NCBI GenBank assembly: GCA_947243845.1
Contig: CAMXIF010000022.1
Location: 1 to 47,510, forward strand
Length of the DNA: 47,510 bases
Reading direction: 5' to 3'
From: an uncultured bacterium
GTDB taxonomy: Bacteria > Bacillota > Clostridia > Lachnospirales > Lachnospiraceae
Within the stretch, counting starts at the first letter, position 1, and each line of letters opens with the position of its first letter. The notes below the pieces were generated by a model. That model saw nothing but the letters and a program-made list of their open reading frames with translations. It had not been told where the DNA came from and did no database searches. Position numbers and translations under genes: made by a program. Below, one piece after another: positions 7,990-16,687 of the stretch.

Positions 7990-8102
7990 TAGTTTAATGT
8001 GTTTTTCTTTATTTTTTATTATACATAAGATTTGTGCAAAATAATTATCTTAATCAAAATTTTCATCTATGGATTGCAGGAATAGTCCAAGAGGACATTG
8101 GA

Positions 8103-8132
8103 TTGCAAAAACTTAGGGATTTATGCTATGAT
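8103..8132 (+). promoter_or_regulatory. Candidate promoter of the exonuclease gene
   Basis: TTGCAA (8103-8108) and TATGAT (8127-8132) are separated by 18 bases. They lie about 65 bases before the chosen ATG at 8197. Moderate match only. Confidence 0.4.
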
Positions 8133-8196
8133 AATAAAAAATAATTGTAGAGCGGATATTTATATTGTAGTAAATAAGGAAATCAGGAAATTAGTT

Positions 8197-9135
8197 ATGA
8201 ATTATATTATTCTGGATTTGGAATGGAATCAAAGCAGCAGTGGTGAGGAGGAAGTCGTAAAAGTACTTCCCTTCGAGATTATTGAAATTGGCGCTATCAA
8301 ATTAAACAATGATAAAAAAATGATCGATGAGTTTTCAGAACTTATCAAGCCGCAGGTGTATCATGAGATGCATCATATTACCAGAAAGCTGATTCATCTG
8401 CAGATGGAGCAGCTTGAGCAAGGACATATTTTTACCGATGTGATGGAAGAGTTCTGGGATTGGTGCGGCAAAGATTATATTTTCTGTACCTGGGGATGTC
8501 TTGATTTGGTGGAATTACAGAGAAACCTCAGATATTATGGTTTAGAACCAATGGCAGAAGGGCCGTTTGCATTTTTGGATGTCCAGAAGTTGTTCAGTAT
8601 TGCGTTTGAAGACAAGAAGTCCAGAAGAACTTTAGAATATGCCATAGATTTTCTTCATATTGAGAAGGACATCCCCTTTCACAGGGCTTTCAGCGATGCT
8701 TATTATACGGCGAAAATTCTGGCAGAAATACCAAATGAAGTGATGAAGAAATATTCTTTCGATATGTTTCATCTGCCCAAGGATAAGGATTCCGAAATAC
8801 AGGTGATCTTTGATGATTACGCAAAATATATTTCCCGCAGCTTTGAGGATAAGGCGGCAGCAGTGGCGGATCGGAAGGTTATGAGCACCAGGTGTTATCT
8901 GTGTCATAAGAACCTGCGCAGAAAAATCCGCTGGTTTACGCCCAATGGAAAACATTATTACAGTGTATCCTACTGTGATAAACATGGTTACATGAAAGCT
9001 AAAGTACGGCTCCGTAAAACAGAAAATGACAGAGTTTATGTGGTGAAGACGGAAAAATTCATCACTCAGGAGGAAGTGGACAATCTGCGGGCAAGGTATC
9101 AGAAGTCAAAGTCATCAAAGTCTGAACGTACATAA
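8197..9135 (+). CDS. DEDDh 3'-5' exonuclease (KapD/ERI-1-like) with zinc-finger-like tail
   Basis: A 312-residue protein whose N-terminal 185 residues form a DEDDh exonuclease: Exo I with D and E in ILDLEWNQ, Exo II around the TWGCLDL segment, and Exo III HRAFSDAYYTA with the catalytic His and last Asp. The C-terminal part carries CYLCHKN...YSVSYCDKHG, a CxxC...CxxH arrangement that could bind zinc and nucleic acid. Such proteins trim RNA or DNA 3' ends; the substrate here is unknown. The frame is open from 8098, but homology starts at NYIILDLEW, so ATG 8197 is chosen. The last 37 bases overlap the end of the converging carboxypeptidase gene. Confidence 0.85.
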   Translation: MNYIILDLEWNQSSSGEEEVVKVLPFEIIEIGAIKLNNDKKMIDEFSELIKPQVYHEMHHITRKLIHLQMEQLEQGHIFTDVMEEFWDWCGKDYIFCTWGCLDLVELQRNLRYYGLEPMAEGPFAFLDVQKLFSIAFEDKKSRRTLEYAIDFLHIEKDIPFHRAFSDAYYTAKILAEIPNEVMKKYSFDMFHLPKDKDSEIQVIFDDYAKYISRSFEDKAAAVADRKVMSTRCYLCHKNLRRKIRWFTPNGKHYYSVSYCDKHGYMKAKVRLRKTENDRVYVVKTEKFITQEEVDNLRARYQKSKSSKSERT

Positions 9136-10604
9136 GATCTGCGCCGCTGTTTGCGTTTCACACGGTTATTTCTGCGTTTGGCTGTCTTCCGGTTAGCAAT
9201 CAGCGCCCGGAGAACAAACAGGAAGATAAGGACAGCGGCCAGAACTAGAATGGTAATCAATACTTTTTTGACATTGATAAAAATAGTATCTTTCTTTGGG
9301 GTCGGTTCTATTTCCGGTTCGGATTCTACTTTTTCCACACTGACATCGGTGGATGTCATATTTGTGTCAAATTCGTAAGTGGTGCCTGATTCTGTAATCA
9401 GATCAAGGTATGCGCTTCCCACGTACATATCGTGATAGGAATAGCGGATCTGTGCTACACGGTTTTCATCAGATATACTATAATCAATCTCGGAATCAAG
9501 ATCTGAGAAGGAGATGACATTTGGAACGATGACATAGCTGTCCTTATCTATGGAGAGGATAGGTTTGGAACTGCCAAAGATATCATCACCAATCTGTAAA
9601 AATCCTGTGGCTTCAATATTGTAGCGATCCTCATTTTCCGAGATATTCATTACCTGGAAATTGTGGAAGCCATAGTCCAGAAGTTCTTTAGTATCTGTGA
9701 ACTGGGCCGGAGATTCTTCTTTAAAGACAACACATATCAACCGCATCCCATTTTGTTCCGCACAAGTGACAAGGGTCTGCCGTGCCTCATCCGTATAGCC
9801 GGTTTTGCCGCCAAGGACTCCATCATAGGGAATCTCCCCGTTGATCAGTTTATGTTTGTTATTCAGGTAAAAATCGTCAGGCTGTGTACTGGTAGGTTCA
9901 AAATGGCAGCGTGCGGTATTGCCAATCTTGCACAGCATTTCATTTTGGAAAAAATGGCTGGAAATCAGCGCCAGATCATAAGCGCTGGTGTAGTGGTCGG
10001 AATCCTGAAGACCGTTTGTATTCATAAAATGGGTATCTTTACAACCGATTTCTTCCGCCCGTTTATTCATCAATGCGACAAAGTCATCTATAGAACCGGA
10101 AATATATTCGCCCACGGCATTGGCTACTTCGTTGGCGGAACCGACCAGGATTCCATAGAGACATTCCTCCAGAGTAATAGACTGCCCTACATCCATGCCC
10201 ATGTTAGAACCGCCTACTGGTACGGAAAAAACGGCATCATGACTAAATTCCACTTTATCATCCAGGTTACCCTGTTCCATCGCGAGCAGACAGGTCATAA
10301 TCTTGGTCGTGCTGGCTGGATAGAGGCGTTCATGGATATTTTTGGAATAGAGAATAACACCGGTATTGGCATCCATCAAAATAGCGGATTGTGCGCTGAT
10401 CTGTGGGCCAACAGGCCAATTTTCAATTTCATTGGACTGAATAGGAAGAGCCTTGCGGGCTTCTGCCTCGGCTTCCAGTTCTTCTAAAGTGGCATAGGCG
10501 GTAAGCGTGTCAACATGGAAGCCGCATAGAAATATAGCAGCTGTAAGGAGCAGAAAAAGGAATCTTGCTGCCTTTCGGTTTTTATATTTATATAATGAAA
10601 ACAT
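9099..10604 (-). CDS. D-alanyl-D-alanine carboxypeptidase (low-molecular-weight PBP)
   Basis: A 501-residue peptidase S11 enzyme that removes the terminal D-Ala from peptidoglycan stem peptides outside the membrane. A signal segment covers about 10-36. The catalytic motifs are S98-T-T-K101, S156-A-N158 and K267-T-G269. A C-terminal beta-rich domain follows (about 320-410). Unlike DacA of E. coli, the protein ends with a real membrane helix (about 446-468) and a very basic, then acidic, cytoplasmic tail. The ATG follows AGAAAGG. DacF-like assignment is possible, but linkage to spoIIA genes is absent here, so the symbol is left open. Confidence 0.93.
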   Translation of the reverse strand: MFSLYKYKNRKAARFLFLLLTAAIFLCGFHVDTLTAYATLEELEAEAEARKALPIQSNEIENWPVGPQISAQSAILMDANTGVILYSKNIHERLYPASTTKIMTCLLAMEQGNLDDKVEFSHDAVFSVPVGGSNMGMDVGQSITLEECLYGILVGSANEVANAVGEYISGSIDDFVALMNKRAEEIGCKDTHFMNTNGLQDSDHYTSAYDLALISSHFFQNEMLCKIGNTARCHFEPTSTQPDDFYLNNKHKLINGEIPYDGVLGGKTGYTDEARQTLVTCAEQNGMRLICVVFKEESPAQFTDTKELLDYGFHNFQVMNISENEDRYNIEATGFLQIGDDIFGSSKPILSIDKDSYVIVPNVISFSDLDSEIDYSISDENRVAQIRYSYHDMYVGSAYLDLITESGTTYEFDTNMTSTDVSVEKVESEPEIEPTPKKDTIFINVKKVLITILVLAAVLIFLFVLRALIANRKTAKRRNNRVKRKQRRRSYVRSDFDDFDF

Positions 10605-10632
10605 ATTGTCAGACCTTTCTTTTATGGTAACA

Positions 10633-10661
10633 AGTATATGTCAAAATCAGTTGTTTATGAA
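10633..10661 (-). promoter_or_regulatory. Promoter of the D,D-carboxypeptidase gene
   Basis: On the minus strand TTCATA (10656-10661) and TATACT (10633-10638) are separated by 17 bases. The mRNA would begin about 25 bases before the ATG, carrying the AGAAAGG ribosome site. Confidence 0.5.
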
Positions 10662-10718
10662 TTTGGAGTGTTTTATATTTATGAAATACAGACGGCCAAA
10701 CTTAAGCCACATATATCA

Positions 10719-10777
10719 TACACTATTTTTTACAAAAACTGTAGTGTATTCACAAAAAATACAAAATGTTGTAGAAT
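10719..10777 (+). promoter_or_regulatory. trmB promoter preceded by a dyad
   Basis: TTCACA (10749-10754), 17 bases, TAGAAT (10772-10777) form a fair sigma-A promoter for trmB. Directly upstream, TACACTA (10719-10725) and TAGTGTA (10742-10748) are perfect inverted arms that end at the -35 box, a position suited to a regulator. Confidence 0.5.
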
Positions 10778-10844
10778 AATGGATAAAGCAGGATTCTATT
10801 TGGGTTCATGCTAAGGAGTATTTATTTAGGACAGGAATTGGCAT

Positions 10845-11483
10845 ATGAGACTTAGGAATATAACAGGTTCGCGGGAAGTGATCGCAGGCTGTGACTATGT
10901 GATTCACGAACCTCAGGAACATCGGGGACAATGGAGAGAAGTATTCGGAAACGATCATCCGATCCGGATAGAAATTGGTATGGGCAAAGGCCGTTTCATC
11001 ATGGATCTGGCGAGGGCGAATCCGGATATCAATTATATAGGAATTGAGAAATATTCCAGTGTGCTGCTCCGGGGGATTCAGAAGATGGAAGCCGACCCGC
11101 TGATGAATCTATATTTCATTCGCATGGAGGCGGAGGAGATAACAAGTGTATTTGCACCGGGAGAAGTAGAGAGAATTTATTTGAATTTTTCAGATCCCTG
11201 GCCGAAGGATCGGCATGCGAAGAGAAGACTGCCCTCTCGTGAATTTTTACAGCGGTATGATGAGATACTAATACCGGATGGTGTAATCGAGTTTAAGACA
11301 GACAATCTGGAGTTATTTCGGTTTGCATTAGGGGAACTGGAACCGGCAGGATGGCAACTGGAACAGGTGACGGAAGATCTGCATCATGATGCGCAGATGA
11401 TGCAGGGCAATGTGATGACGGAATACGAAGAAAAATTTTCGTCCATGGGTAACCCTATCTGTAAATATATTATTTCGCGGTAG
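10845..11483 (+). CDS. trmB: tRNA (guanine-N7-)-methyltransferase
   Basis: SAM-dependent enzyme that makes m7G46 in the tRNA variable loop. It has 212 residues, the normal length. The SAM site is seen in IEIGMGKGRF (42-51) and the IGIEKYSSV segment (65-73). The family signature NFSDPWPKDRHAKRR runs from 114 to 128. The ATG at 10845 follows AGGA by six bases. Thioredoxin follows by 47 bases without a terminator between them, so the two genes may share a transcript. Confidence 0.95.
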   Translation: MRLRNITGSREVIAGCDYVIHEPQEHRGQWREVFGNDHPIRIEIGMGKGRFIMDLARANPDINYIGIEKYSSVLLRGIQKMEADPLMNLYFIRMEAEEITSVFAPGEVERIYLNFSDPWPKDRHAKRRLPSREFLQRYDEILIPDGVIEFKTDNLELFRFALGELEPAGWQLEQVTEDLHHDAQMMQGNVMTEYEEKFSSMGNPICKYIISR

Positions 11484-11530
11484 TTCCTGATTGGGACAAG
11501 CTGCAAGAATCAATAATAGGAGGAAAAAAT

Positions 11531-11848
11531 ATGGAGTACAAGTTTACAGCAGCAAATTTTGAAAATGAGGTATTGGACTCAGAAATTCCGGTCTTTGTAG
11601 ATTTTTATGCAGACTGGTGCGGACCCTGCAAGATGATGGCGCCGATCGTGGAGGAATTGGCTAAAAAGTATGACGGCAAGGTAAAGGTTGGGAAGTGCAA
11701 TATTGATGAGGAGGATGGGCTTGCCAGATTGTATCGCGTCATGTCTATTCCAACCATGAAACTCTTTGTGGGCGGGAAAGAAGCCGGTACGATTGTTGGC
11801 GCTGTTCCACAGGAAGAACTGGAAGCACAGATTGAAAAAGTGCTGTAA
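11531..11848 (+). CDS. trxA: Thioredoxin
   Basis: A 105-residue single-domain thioredoxin, a cytoplasmic dithiol reductant for ribonucleotide reductase, peroxiredoxins and other partners. The redox centre is W29-C30-G-P-C33, and the cis-proline segment SIPTMKLF lies near residues 73-80. A strong AGGAGG precedes the ATG by six bases. No thioredoxin reductase is adjacent. A two-stage hairpin terminator follows. Confidence 0.94.
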   Translation: MEYKFTAANFENEVLDSEIPVFVDFYADWCGPCKMMAPIVEELAKKYDGKVKVGKCNIDEEDGLARLYRVMSIPTMKLFVGGKEAGTIVGAVPQEELEAQIEKVL

Positions 11849-11879
11849 TGCATTTCTGTTCTTAATTATGCAATGAAGC

Positions 11880-11933
11880 AAAAATCCCTGACTACTCGGT
11901 TACGATTCGCGTAACTGGCAGTCAGGGATTTTT
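11880..11933. terminator. Bidirectional terminator between trxA and the antiporter
   Basis: Arms of 14 bases (11880-11893 and 11920-11933) pair perfectly with A-rich and T-rich outer ends, so both strands have a U-run. An inner GTTAC/GTAAC stem adds a second stage. It serves two converging genes. Confidence 0.9.
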
Positions 11934-11935
11934 AA

Positions 11936-13126
11936 TCATGCAACTGTATTTTCCGGAGTTTTCTCCTTGCTATATAAGAATTTCATGATAAGGGGCGTCA
12001 TAATGGAGGATACCAAAATCAGCAGAATAACTGCGGTAAAGTAATCCGCAGTCAGCAGACCTGCTGCCATACCCTTCTGTGCTACGATCAGAGCCACTTC
12101 TCCGCGTGTCATCATACCAACACCGATTTTCAAAGAATCGGAAAAATTGTATCGGCAGAGTTTGCTCATCAGTCCACAGCCGAGCACCTTGGCCAACAGT
12201 GCCACGATCACAAAGCAGATGCAGAAGGCGATCATAGTGCCGTCTATTGCATCAAAGGTAGTTTTCAGGCCTATACCTGCAAAAAAGATTGGGCCGAAGA
12301 TCATATAAGAACTGACATCAACCTTGCGTTCTATGTAGGTGTTGTCGCTTAAGTTACACAGCACGATACCGGCCACGTAAGCACCGGTGATATCTGCAAT
12401 CCCGAAATATTTCTCCGCCGCGTAGGACAGTGCGAAGCAGAAAGCCAGCGCAGCAATGGGGATTCGTCTGGTGTGGGGATATCGTTTATCCAGAGTCAGG
12501 AAAATCCGAAAGACAATAAATCCGCCCACGATGGCCATGATAAAGAAAGCAATCGTCTTAATGACTACCATACCCGGATGCGAATCGGGACTCTTAAAGC
12601 CAATTACAAAAGTGAGGACAATGATACCTATCACATCGTCAATGATTGCTGCACTGACGATGGTAGTGCCGACCTTACTTTTAATCTTACCCAGTTCCTG
12701 CAGAACGGCCACAGTAATGCTGACACTGGTGGCAGTCATAATGGTTCCCATGAAGACTGCTTTATAGAAATTCTCACTGCCCCAGGGGGCAACGCCGTAA
12801 AATCCCATATATAAAAGGGCACCCATAATCAATGGAATGAACACGCCGGCGCAGGCGATCAGAAACGCAATGGGGCCGGTTTTGAGCAATTCTTTCAAAT
12901 CTGTTTCCAGGCCCACCTCAAACATTAAGATGATTACGCCAATCTCCGCCATTTGTGTGATAAATTCCGTCTGGCTGATCCAGCCAAGGACGCAGGGTCC
13001 AACGATAAGACCGGCCAGAATCTGACCAACTACCTGGGGCGCCTTACATTTTCTCGCCAAAATACCGAAAACTTTAGCAAAAAACAAGATGACAGCAAGA
13101 TCCAGAAATACAGTATATGCTTCCAT
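11936..13126 (-). CDS. CPA2-type cation/proton antiporter (Kef/Nha-like)
   Basis: An integral membrane protein of about 396 residues with some 12 hydrophobic segments, matching the Na_H_Exchanger (CPA2) family. The MFEVGLETDLKELL segment and the IIDDVIGIIVLTFVIG segment, with two adjacent acidic residues, are typical of its ion path. There is no C-terminal TrkA-N domain, so it is not full-length KefB/C. Ion specificity (Na+ or K+) cannot be read. An upstream in-frame ATG at 13156 is rejected because GAGGGAGGG sits directly before the ATG at 13126. It has its own promoter and is read opposite to the xylan genes. Confidence 0.9.
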   Translation of the reverse strand: MEAYTVFLDLAVILFFAKVFGILARKCKAPQVVGQILAGLIVGPCVLGWISQTEFITQMAEIGVIILMFEVGLETDLKELLKTGPIAFLIACAGVFIPLIMGALLYMGFYGVAPWGSENFYKAVFMGTIMTATSVSITVAVLQELGKIKSKVGTTIVSAAIIDDVIGIIVLTFVIGFKSPDSHPGMVVIKTIAFFIMAIVGGFIVFRIFLTLDKRYPHTRRIPIAALAFCFALSYAAEKYFGIADITGAYVAGIVLCNLSDNTYIERKVDVSSYMIFGPIFFAGIGLKTTFDAIDGTMIAFCICFVIVALLAKVLGCGLMSKLCRYNFSDSLKIGVGMMTRGEVALIVAQKGMAAGLLTADYFTAVILLILVSSIMTPLIMKFLYSKEKTPENTVA

Positions 13127-13179
13127 AATATTCCCTCCCTCGTAAGAATGATTCATATTAATATTTTCATCCTTAAATA

Positions 13180-13208
13180 GTTATAGCCTCAAAACAATAT
13201 AATGTCAA
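13180..13208 (-). promoter_or_regulatory. Promoter of the antiporter gene
   Basis: On the minus strand a perfect TTGACA (13203-13208) is followed after 17 bases by TATAAC (13180-13185), a strong sigma-A promoter about 50 bases before the antiporter ATG. Confidence 0.75.
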
Positions 13209-13248
13209 CGCAAAGAATGGAAAATATGAGATTTTTGTGGTATTTTAG

Positions 13249-13296
13249 AAGGTAAGAACCTTGTGTATTTGATGTTGAGATGAGGCAGTAAACTGC
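13249..13296 (+). promoter_or_regulatory. Two small dyads upstream of the first GH43 gene
   Basis: AAGGT-AAGA-ACCTT (13249-13262) and GCAGT-AA-ACTGC (13285-13296) lie in the 106 bases before the GH43 gene. No convincing -35/-10 pair was found, consistent with an activator-dependent promoter. They may be operators for the two-component regulator encoded downstream, which is inference. Confidence 0.35.
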
Positions 13297-13314
13297 TATG
13301 TCATGGAGGGAATC

Positions 13315-14877
13315 ATGAAAACAAAACAAAATCCTGTTTTATATACGGATTTTCCGGATCCGGATATCATCAGAGTTGGCGATACATATTATATGGCCAG
13401 TACCACAATGCATTTTATGCCGGGGTGTGATATACTGCGCTCCTATGATCTTATGAATTGGGAGTTTGTGTGTCATGCTTATGATATGCTGGAAGATACT
13501 CCCGGGCACCGGTTAGAAGAAGGATCACAGATATATGGGCAGGGAATGTGGGCCCCTTCTTTAAGGTACCACGAAGGTCTATTTTATATATGTTTTACGG
13601 CAAATGATACGCATAAGACATATCTCTTGACGGCCGGCAATCCCGCAGGGCCCTGGAAGATTACAAATATCGAGGGATTTTATCATGATAATTCCCTGTT
13701 TTTTGATGATGATGGCAAGGTGTATATTGTCTATGGCAACACGGAATTGTATCTGACGCAGTTAAGTTCGGATTTAAAGGGGCCGCTTGAGGGCGGACTG
13801 CACAGATTGATTGTCCGGGATGAGGGAGAACTTCATCTTGGTTATGAAGGTTCCCATCTGTATAAAAAAGATGGCAGATATTATCTGTTTACCTGTCATA
13901 TTCCGGCGTATGGCACTGAGAGAAAAACGGAGGATTGTTTTATTGCAGATTCTCTGGACGGAGAATTTAAGGGAAAATGTATTATTGATGATGATATGGG
14001 ATATCACAACCTTGGCGTGGCACAAGGCGGTATGGTGGATACACCCTGGGGAGACTGGTATTTATTTATGTTTCATGACAGAGGTGCGCTTGGCAGGTCA
14101 CCTATGGTGATGCCCATGCATTTTGATGAGGAGGGATATCCTGTCGTTGGAGAAGACGGCAAGGTTCCCCAAAACGTTTCCGTTCCCAGCAGCAGACCAG
14201 ATTATGTATATACTCCGCTAAACGGTGATGACGATTTCATATACAAACCGGACAGAAACGGGAGAGTACATTTAAAACCGTTCTGGCAGTTTAACCACAA
14301 CCCCATAGACAGTCTCTGGTCAGTGACAAAACGGCCGGGTGCCCTGCGGATTTATACGGGAGCTCTGTGTGACAGTCCGGTTCTTGCCCACAATGTACTG
14401 ACGCAGAGAAGCTTTGGGCCGGAAAGCGCGGCCTGGGTGACTGTAGATGGGAGCGGGATGAAAGACGGAGATTATGCAGGAATCAGTGCCTGGATAGGAT
14501 GTTATGGGGCAATCGCACTGACAAAGGATGATGGGAAGTATTATCTGGTGATGTATGCAAAACCGGCAATGGATGAAACACTGCATGCAGACCGGGATTT
14601 CTTGGATTCACCGGTGATGTATGAAAAGATTCCCATTGATACATCATGTGTTACCTTGAAAGTACATCTGAACTTTCAGGACAAAGAGGATGAAGCGGAT
14701 TTTGTCTATGAGGAAGCTGGAAGCTGGAAACCGTTTGGGATTCGGCAAAAGTTATATTTTAAACTGGATCATTTTACGGGATGCAGATTTGGGATTTTTG
14801 TCTATGCCACACAGGAGTCGGGAGGCTGTGCTGATTTTATAAGGTTCAGATATCAGGCCGGGGGAGATCATGATTAA
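13315..14877 (+). CDS. GH43 glycosidase (beta-xylosidase or alpha-L-arabinofuranosidase)
   Basis: A 520-residue five-bladed beta-propeller glycosidase with a C-terminal beta-sandwich (about 330-520). Near the start, FPDPDII holds the family's catalytic base Asp (D15). HDNSLFFDDDG supplies the pKa-modulating Asp region, and YEGSHLYKKDG the catalytic acid Glu. There is no signal peptide, so it acts on imported oligosaccharides. An ATG at 13303 lies 12 bases upstream, but TGGAGGG stands between it and ATG 13315, which is chosen. It overlaps the sensor kinase gene by eight bases, so enzyme and sensor are coupled. Xylosidase and arabinofuranosidase activities cannot be separated from sequence alone. 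Confidence 0.9.
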   Translation: MKTKQNPVLYTDFPDPDIIRVGDTYYMASTTMHFMPGCDILRSYDLMNWEFVCHAYDMLEDTPGHRLEEGSQIYGQGMWAPSLRYHEGLFYICFTANDTHKTYLLTAGNPAGPWKITNIEGFYHDNSLFFDDDGKVYIVYGNTELYLTQLSSDLKGPLEGGLHRLIVRDEGELHLGYEGSHLYKKDGRYYLFTCHIPAYGTERKTEDCFIADSLDGEFKGKCIIDDDMGYHNLGVAQGGMVDTPWGDWYLFMFHDRGALGRSPMVMPMHFDEEGYPVVGEDGKVPQNVSVPSSRPDYVYTPLNGDDDFIYKPDRNGRVHLKPFWQFNHNPIDSLWSVTKRPGALRIYTGALCDSPVLAHNVLTQRSFGPESAAWVTVDGSGMKDGDYAGISAWIGCYGAIALTKDDGKYYLVMYAKPAMDETLHADRDFLDSPVMYEKIPIDTSCVTLKVHLNFQDKEDEADFVYEEAGSWKPFGIRQKLYFKLDHFTGCRFGIFVYATQESGGCADFIRFRYQAGGDHD

Positions 14878-16687
14878 ATACCGATTTAGAATAGAAAATA
14901 TGATGAATGATTTCAATATAAAGAAGAAATTAATCATTATATATGTGTTTTGCGTGATCTTACCATTGGTTCTGACAGATAGTGTTATCCTGTATATTTT
15001 GTATGATGCGGAAAAAAGGGAGCAGATTTATGAGTTTGAGAGTATAACTGATGCTGTGAAGTACAGTATGGAATATACTTTTGAAGAGGCCGTCAATGGA
15101 ATGAATGATGTCTATGTGGACGGAAACATTAATGACTTCTTAAATGAAAAGTATAAGGATGGATATGATTTTTACAGCGCCAGTGTGGAATTGTCTAAGA
15201 AGTCAACTTTAGATCTGCTAAAAGGCTATGGCATCTCTAATACTGTTGTATATGCGGATAATGATACGATAGTGAATGGAGGACATTTTTATCGTCTGTC
15301 GGAGATTAAAGAGACGGAGTGGTATCAGGAATATATGGAATCGGGAAAAAACCTGACCTTTTCCTTATATTATATTGGAGAGTCGGATAGGTCGGCGACC
15401 TCCATGCGGAGAATCTCCTTGGTCAGACATCTGGATTATTTTAAAAAGGAAGGCTGCGAAAAAATTCTCCGGCTGGACTTGGATTATAACAATGTGTCCA
15501 GAAAGCTGATGCTGGCAAATTATGGATATGGTATCTATATATGCCAGGGAGACCGGATTTTATTTTCCAACGAAGGGCATTCCAGCAGTCATGAGGATTT
15601 TCACAGGCTGACCGGAGAAGAACCGGTTGCATATAAGAGATCCTTTACTATGTATGGGCAGGATATCGATATCCTGGTCATGAAGCCACAGAGTTCTGTG
15701 ATCAGGCAATTGGAAAAGCACATGCCGCTGATCATTTTCCTGGTGGTGGCTAACTTATTTTTACCAGTGATCATGGTTTCTACCGTAAATAAATCCTTTA
15801 CACAGAGGCTTTGGGAACTGGGAACTGCCTTTGACCAGGAACAGGGAGATAGTCTGCAGGGAATAGAGAATGTAAGAGGTAAGGACGAAATCGGGATTCT
15901 GATGCAGAATTATAACCGCATGGTCATCAGAATGAATGATCTGATTCAGCGAGTGTACAAGGACAGGCTGGAGAGACAGGAAATAGATCTTGCCAGACAG
16001 AACGCGGAACTTTTGGCATTACATAGTCAGATCAATCCTCACTTCCTCTTTAATGTGCTTGAAAGTATTCGGATGCGCTCAGTTATTCAAGGAGAAGAAG
16101 TGACTGCCCGCATGATAGAGAAACTGGCCATATTGGAACGCCAGAATATCAACTGGGCTTCGGATAATATTAAGCTTGCGGAAGAGATGAGTTTTGTGGA
16201 GGCTTATCTGGAGTTGCAGCAATATCGGTTTGGCAATCGTCTGCATTATGAGATTGACCTGCCGGATACATGCGCAGATTATTATATTCCCAAACTGACG
16301 TTGACCACTTTTGTGGAAAATGCCTGTGTACATGGCATGGAGAAGAAAACATCGGCCTGCTGGATTTATGTGCGGGTTTATCTGAAGGGAGCGCTTCTGT
16401 ATATTGAGATAGAGGATACGGGAGGAGGCATGGAAGAGGAACTTGTGATAAAGATGAACGAGAGTATGCGTGATTGTACGATTGAAGATATCAAGGAAAA
16501 TGCGCATGTCGGAATCATCAATGCCTGTCTCAGATTAAAGATGTTTTCCAAGGGGAATGTGGAGTTCAATTTAGAGAGTGAAAAGGGTATTGGCACCTTT
16601 ATGACAATTCGGGCAGAATCCGAATATCTGCAACTGAAAGAACAGGAAGGATTGCACAATGTTGATGAAAGTGATGTTAGTGGATGA
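14870..16687 (+). CDS. YesM-type sensor histidine kinase
   Basis: A 605-residue membrane kinase. The first membrane helix is at about 19-40, an extracellular sensing region follows to about 280, and the second helix is at about 283-305, leading into a HAMP-like linker. The His_kinase domain (PF06580) shows HSQINPHFLFN with the phosphorylated H391, followed by a HATPase domain with FVENACVHG and DTGGGM. This class usually pairs with AraC-type response regulators and senses carbohydrates, often through the solute-binding protein of a nearby ABC transporter. The ATG overlaps the end of GH43, with GGGGGAG before it. The response regulator overlaps its end by 29 bases. Confidence 0.92.
   Translation: MIKYRFRIENMMNDFNIKKKLIIIYVFCVILPLVLTDSVILYILYDAEKREQIYEFESITDAVKYSMEYTFEEAVNGMNDVYVDGNINDFLNEKYKDGYDFYSASVELSKKSTLDLLKGYGISNTVVYADNDTIVNGGHFYRLSEIKETEWYQEYMESGKNLTFSLYYIGESDRSATSMRRISLVRHLDYFKKEGCEKILRLDLDYNNVSRKLMLANYGYGIYICQGDRILFSNEGHSSSHEDFHRLTGEEPVAYKRSFTMYGQDIDILVMKPQSSVIRQLEKHMPLIIFLVVANLFLPVIMVSTVNKSFTQRLWELGTAFDQEQGDSLQGIENVRGKDEIGILMQNYNRMVIRMNDLIQRVYKDRLERQEIDLARQNAELLALHSQINPHFLFNVLESIRMRSVIQGEEVTARMIEKLAILERQNINWASDNIKLAEEMSFVEAYLELQQYRFGNRLHYEIDLPDTCADYYIPKLTLTTFVENACVHGMEKKTSACWIYVRVYLKGALLYIEIEDTGGGMEEELVIKMNESMRDCTIEDIKENAHVGIINACLRLKMFSKGNVEFNLESEKGIGTFMTIRAESEYLQLKEQEGLHNVDESDVSG

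Noticed and set aside
9663..10487. Open frame of 274 codons opposite the D,D-carboxypeptidase
   Set aside because: The minus strand codes for all three penicillin-binding motifs in the correct order; the plus-strand frame has no recognisable domain or ribosome site.
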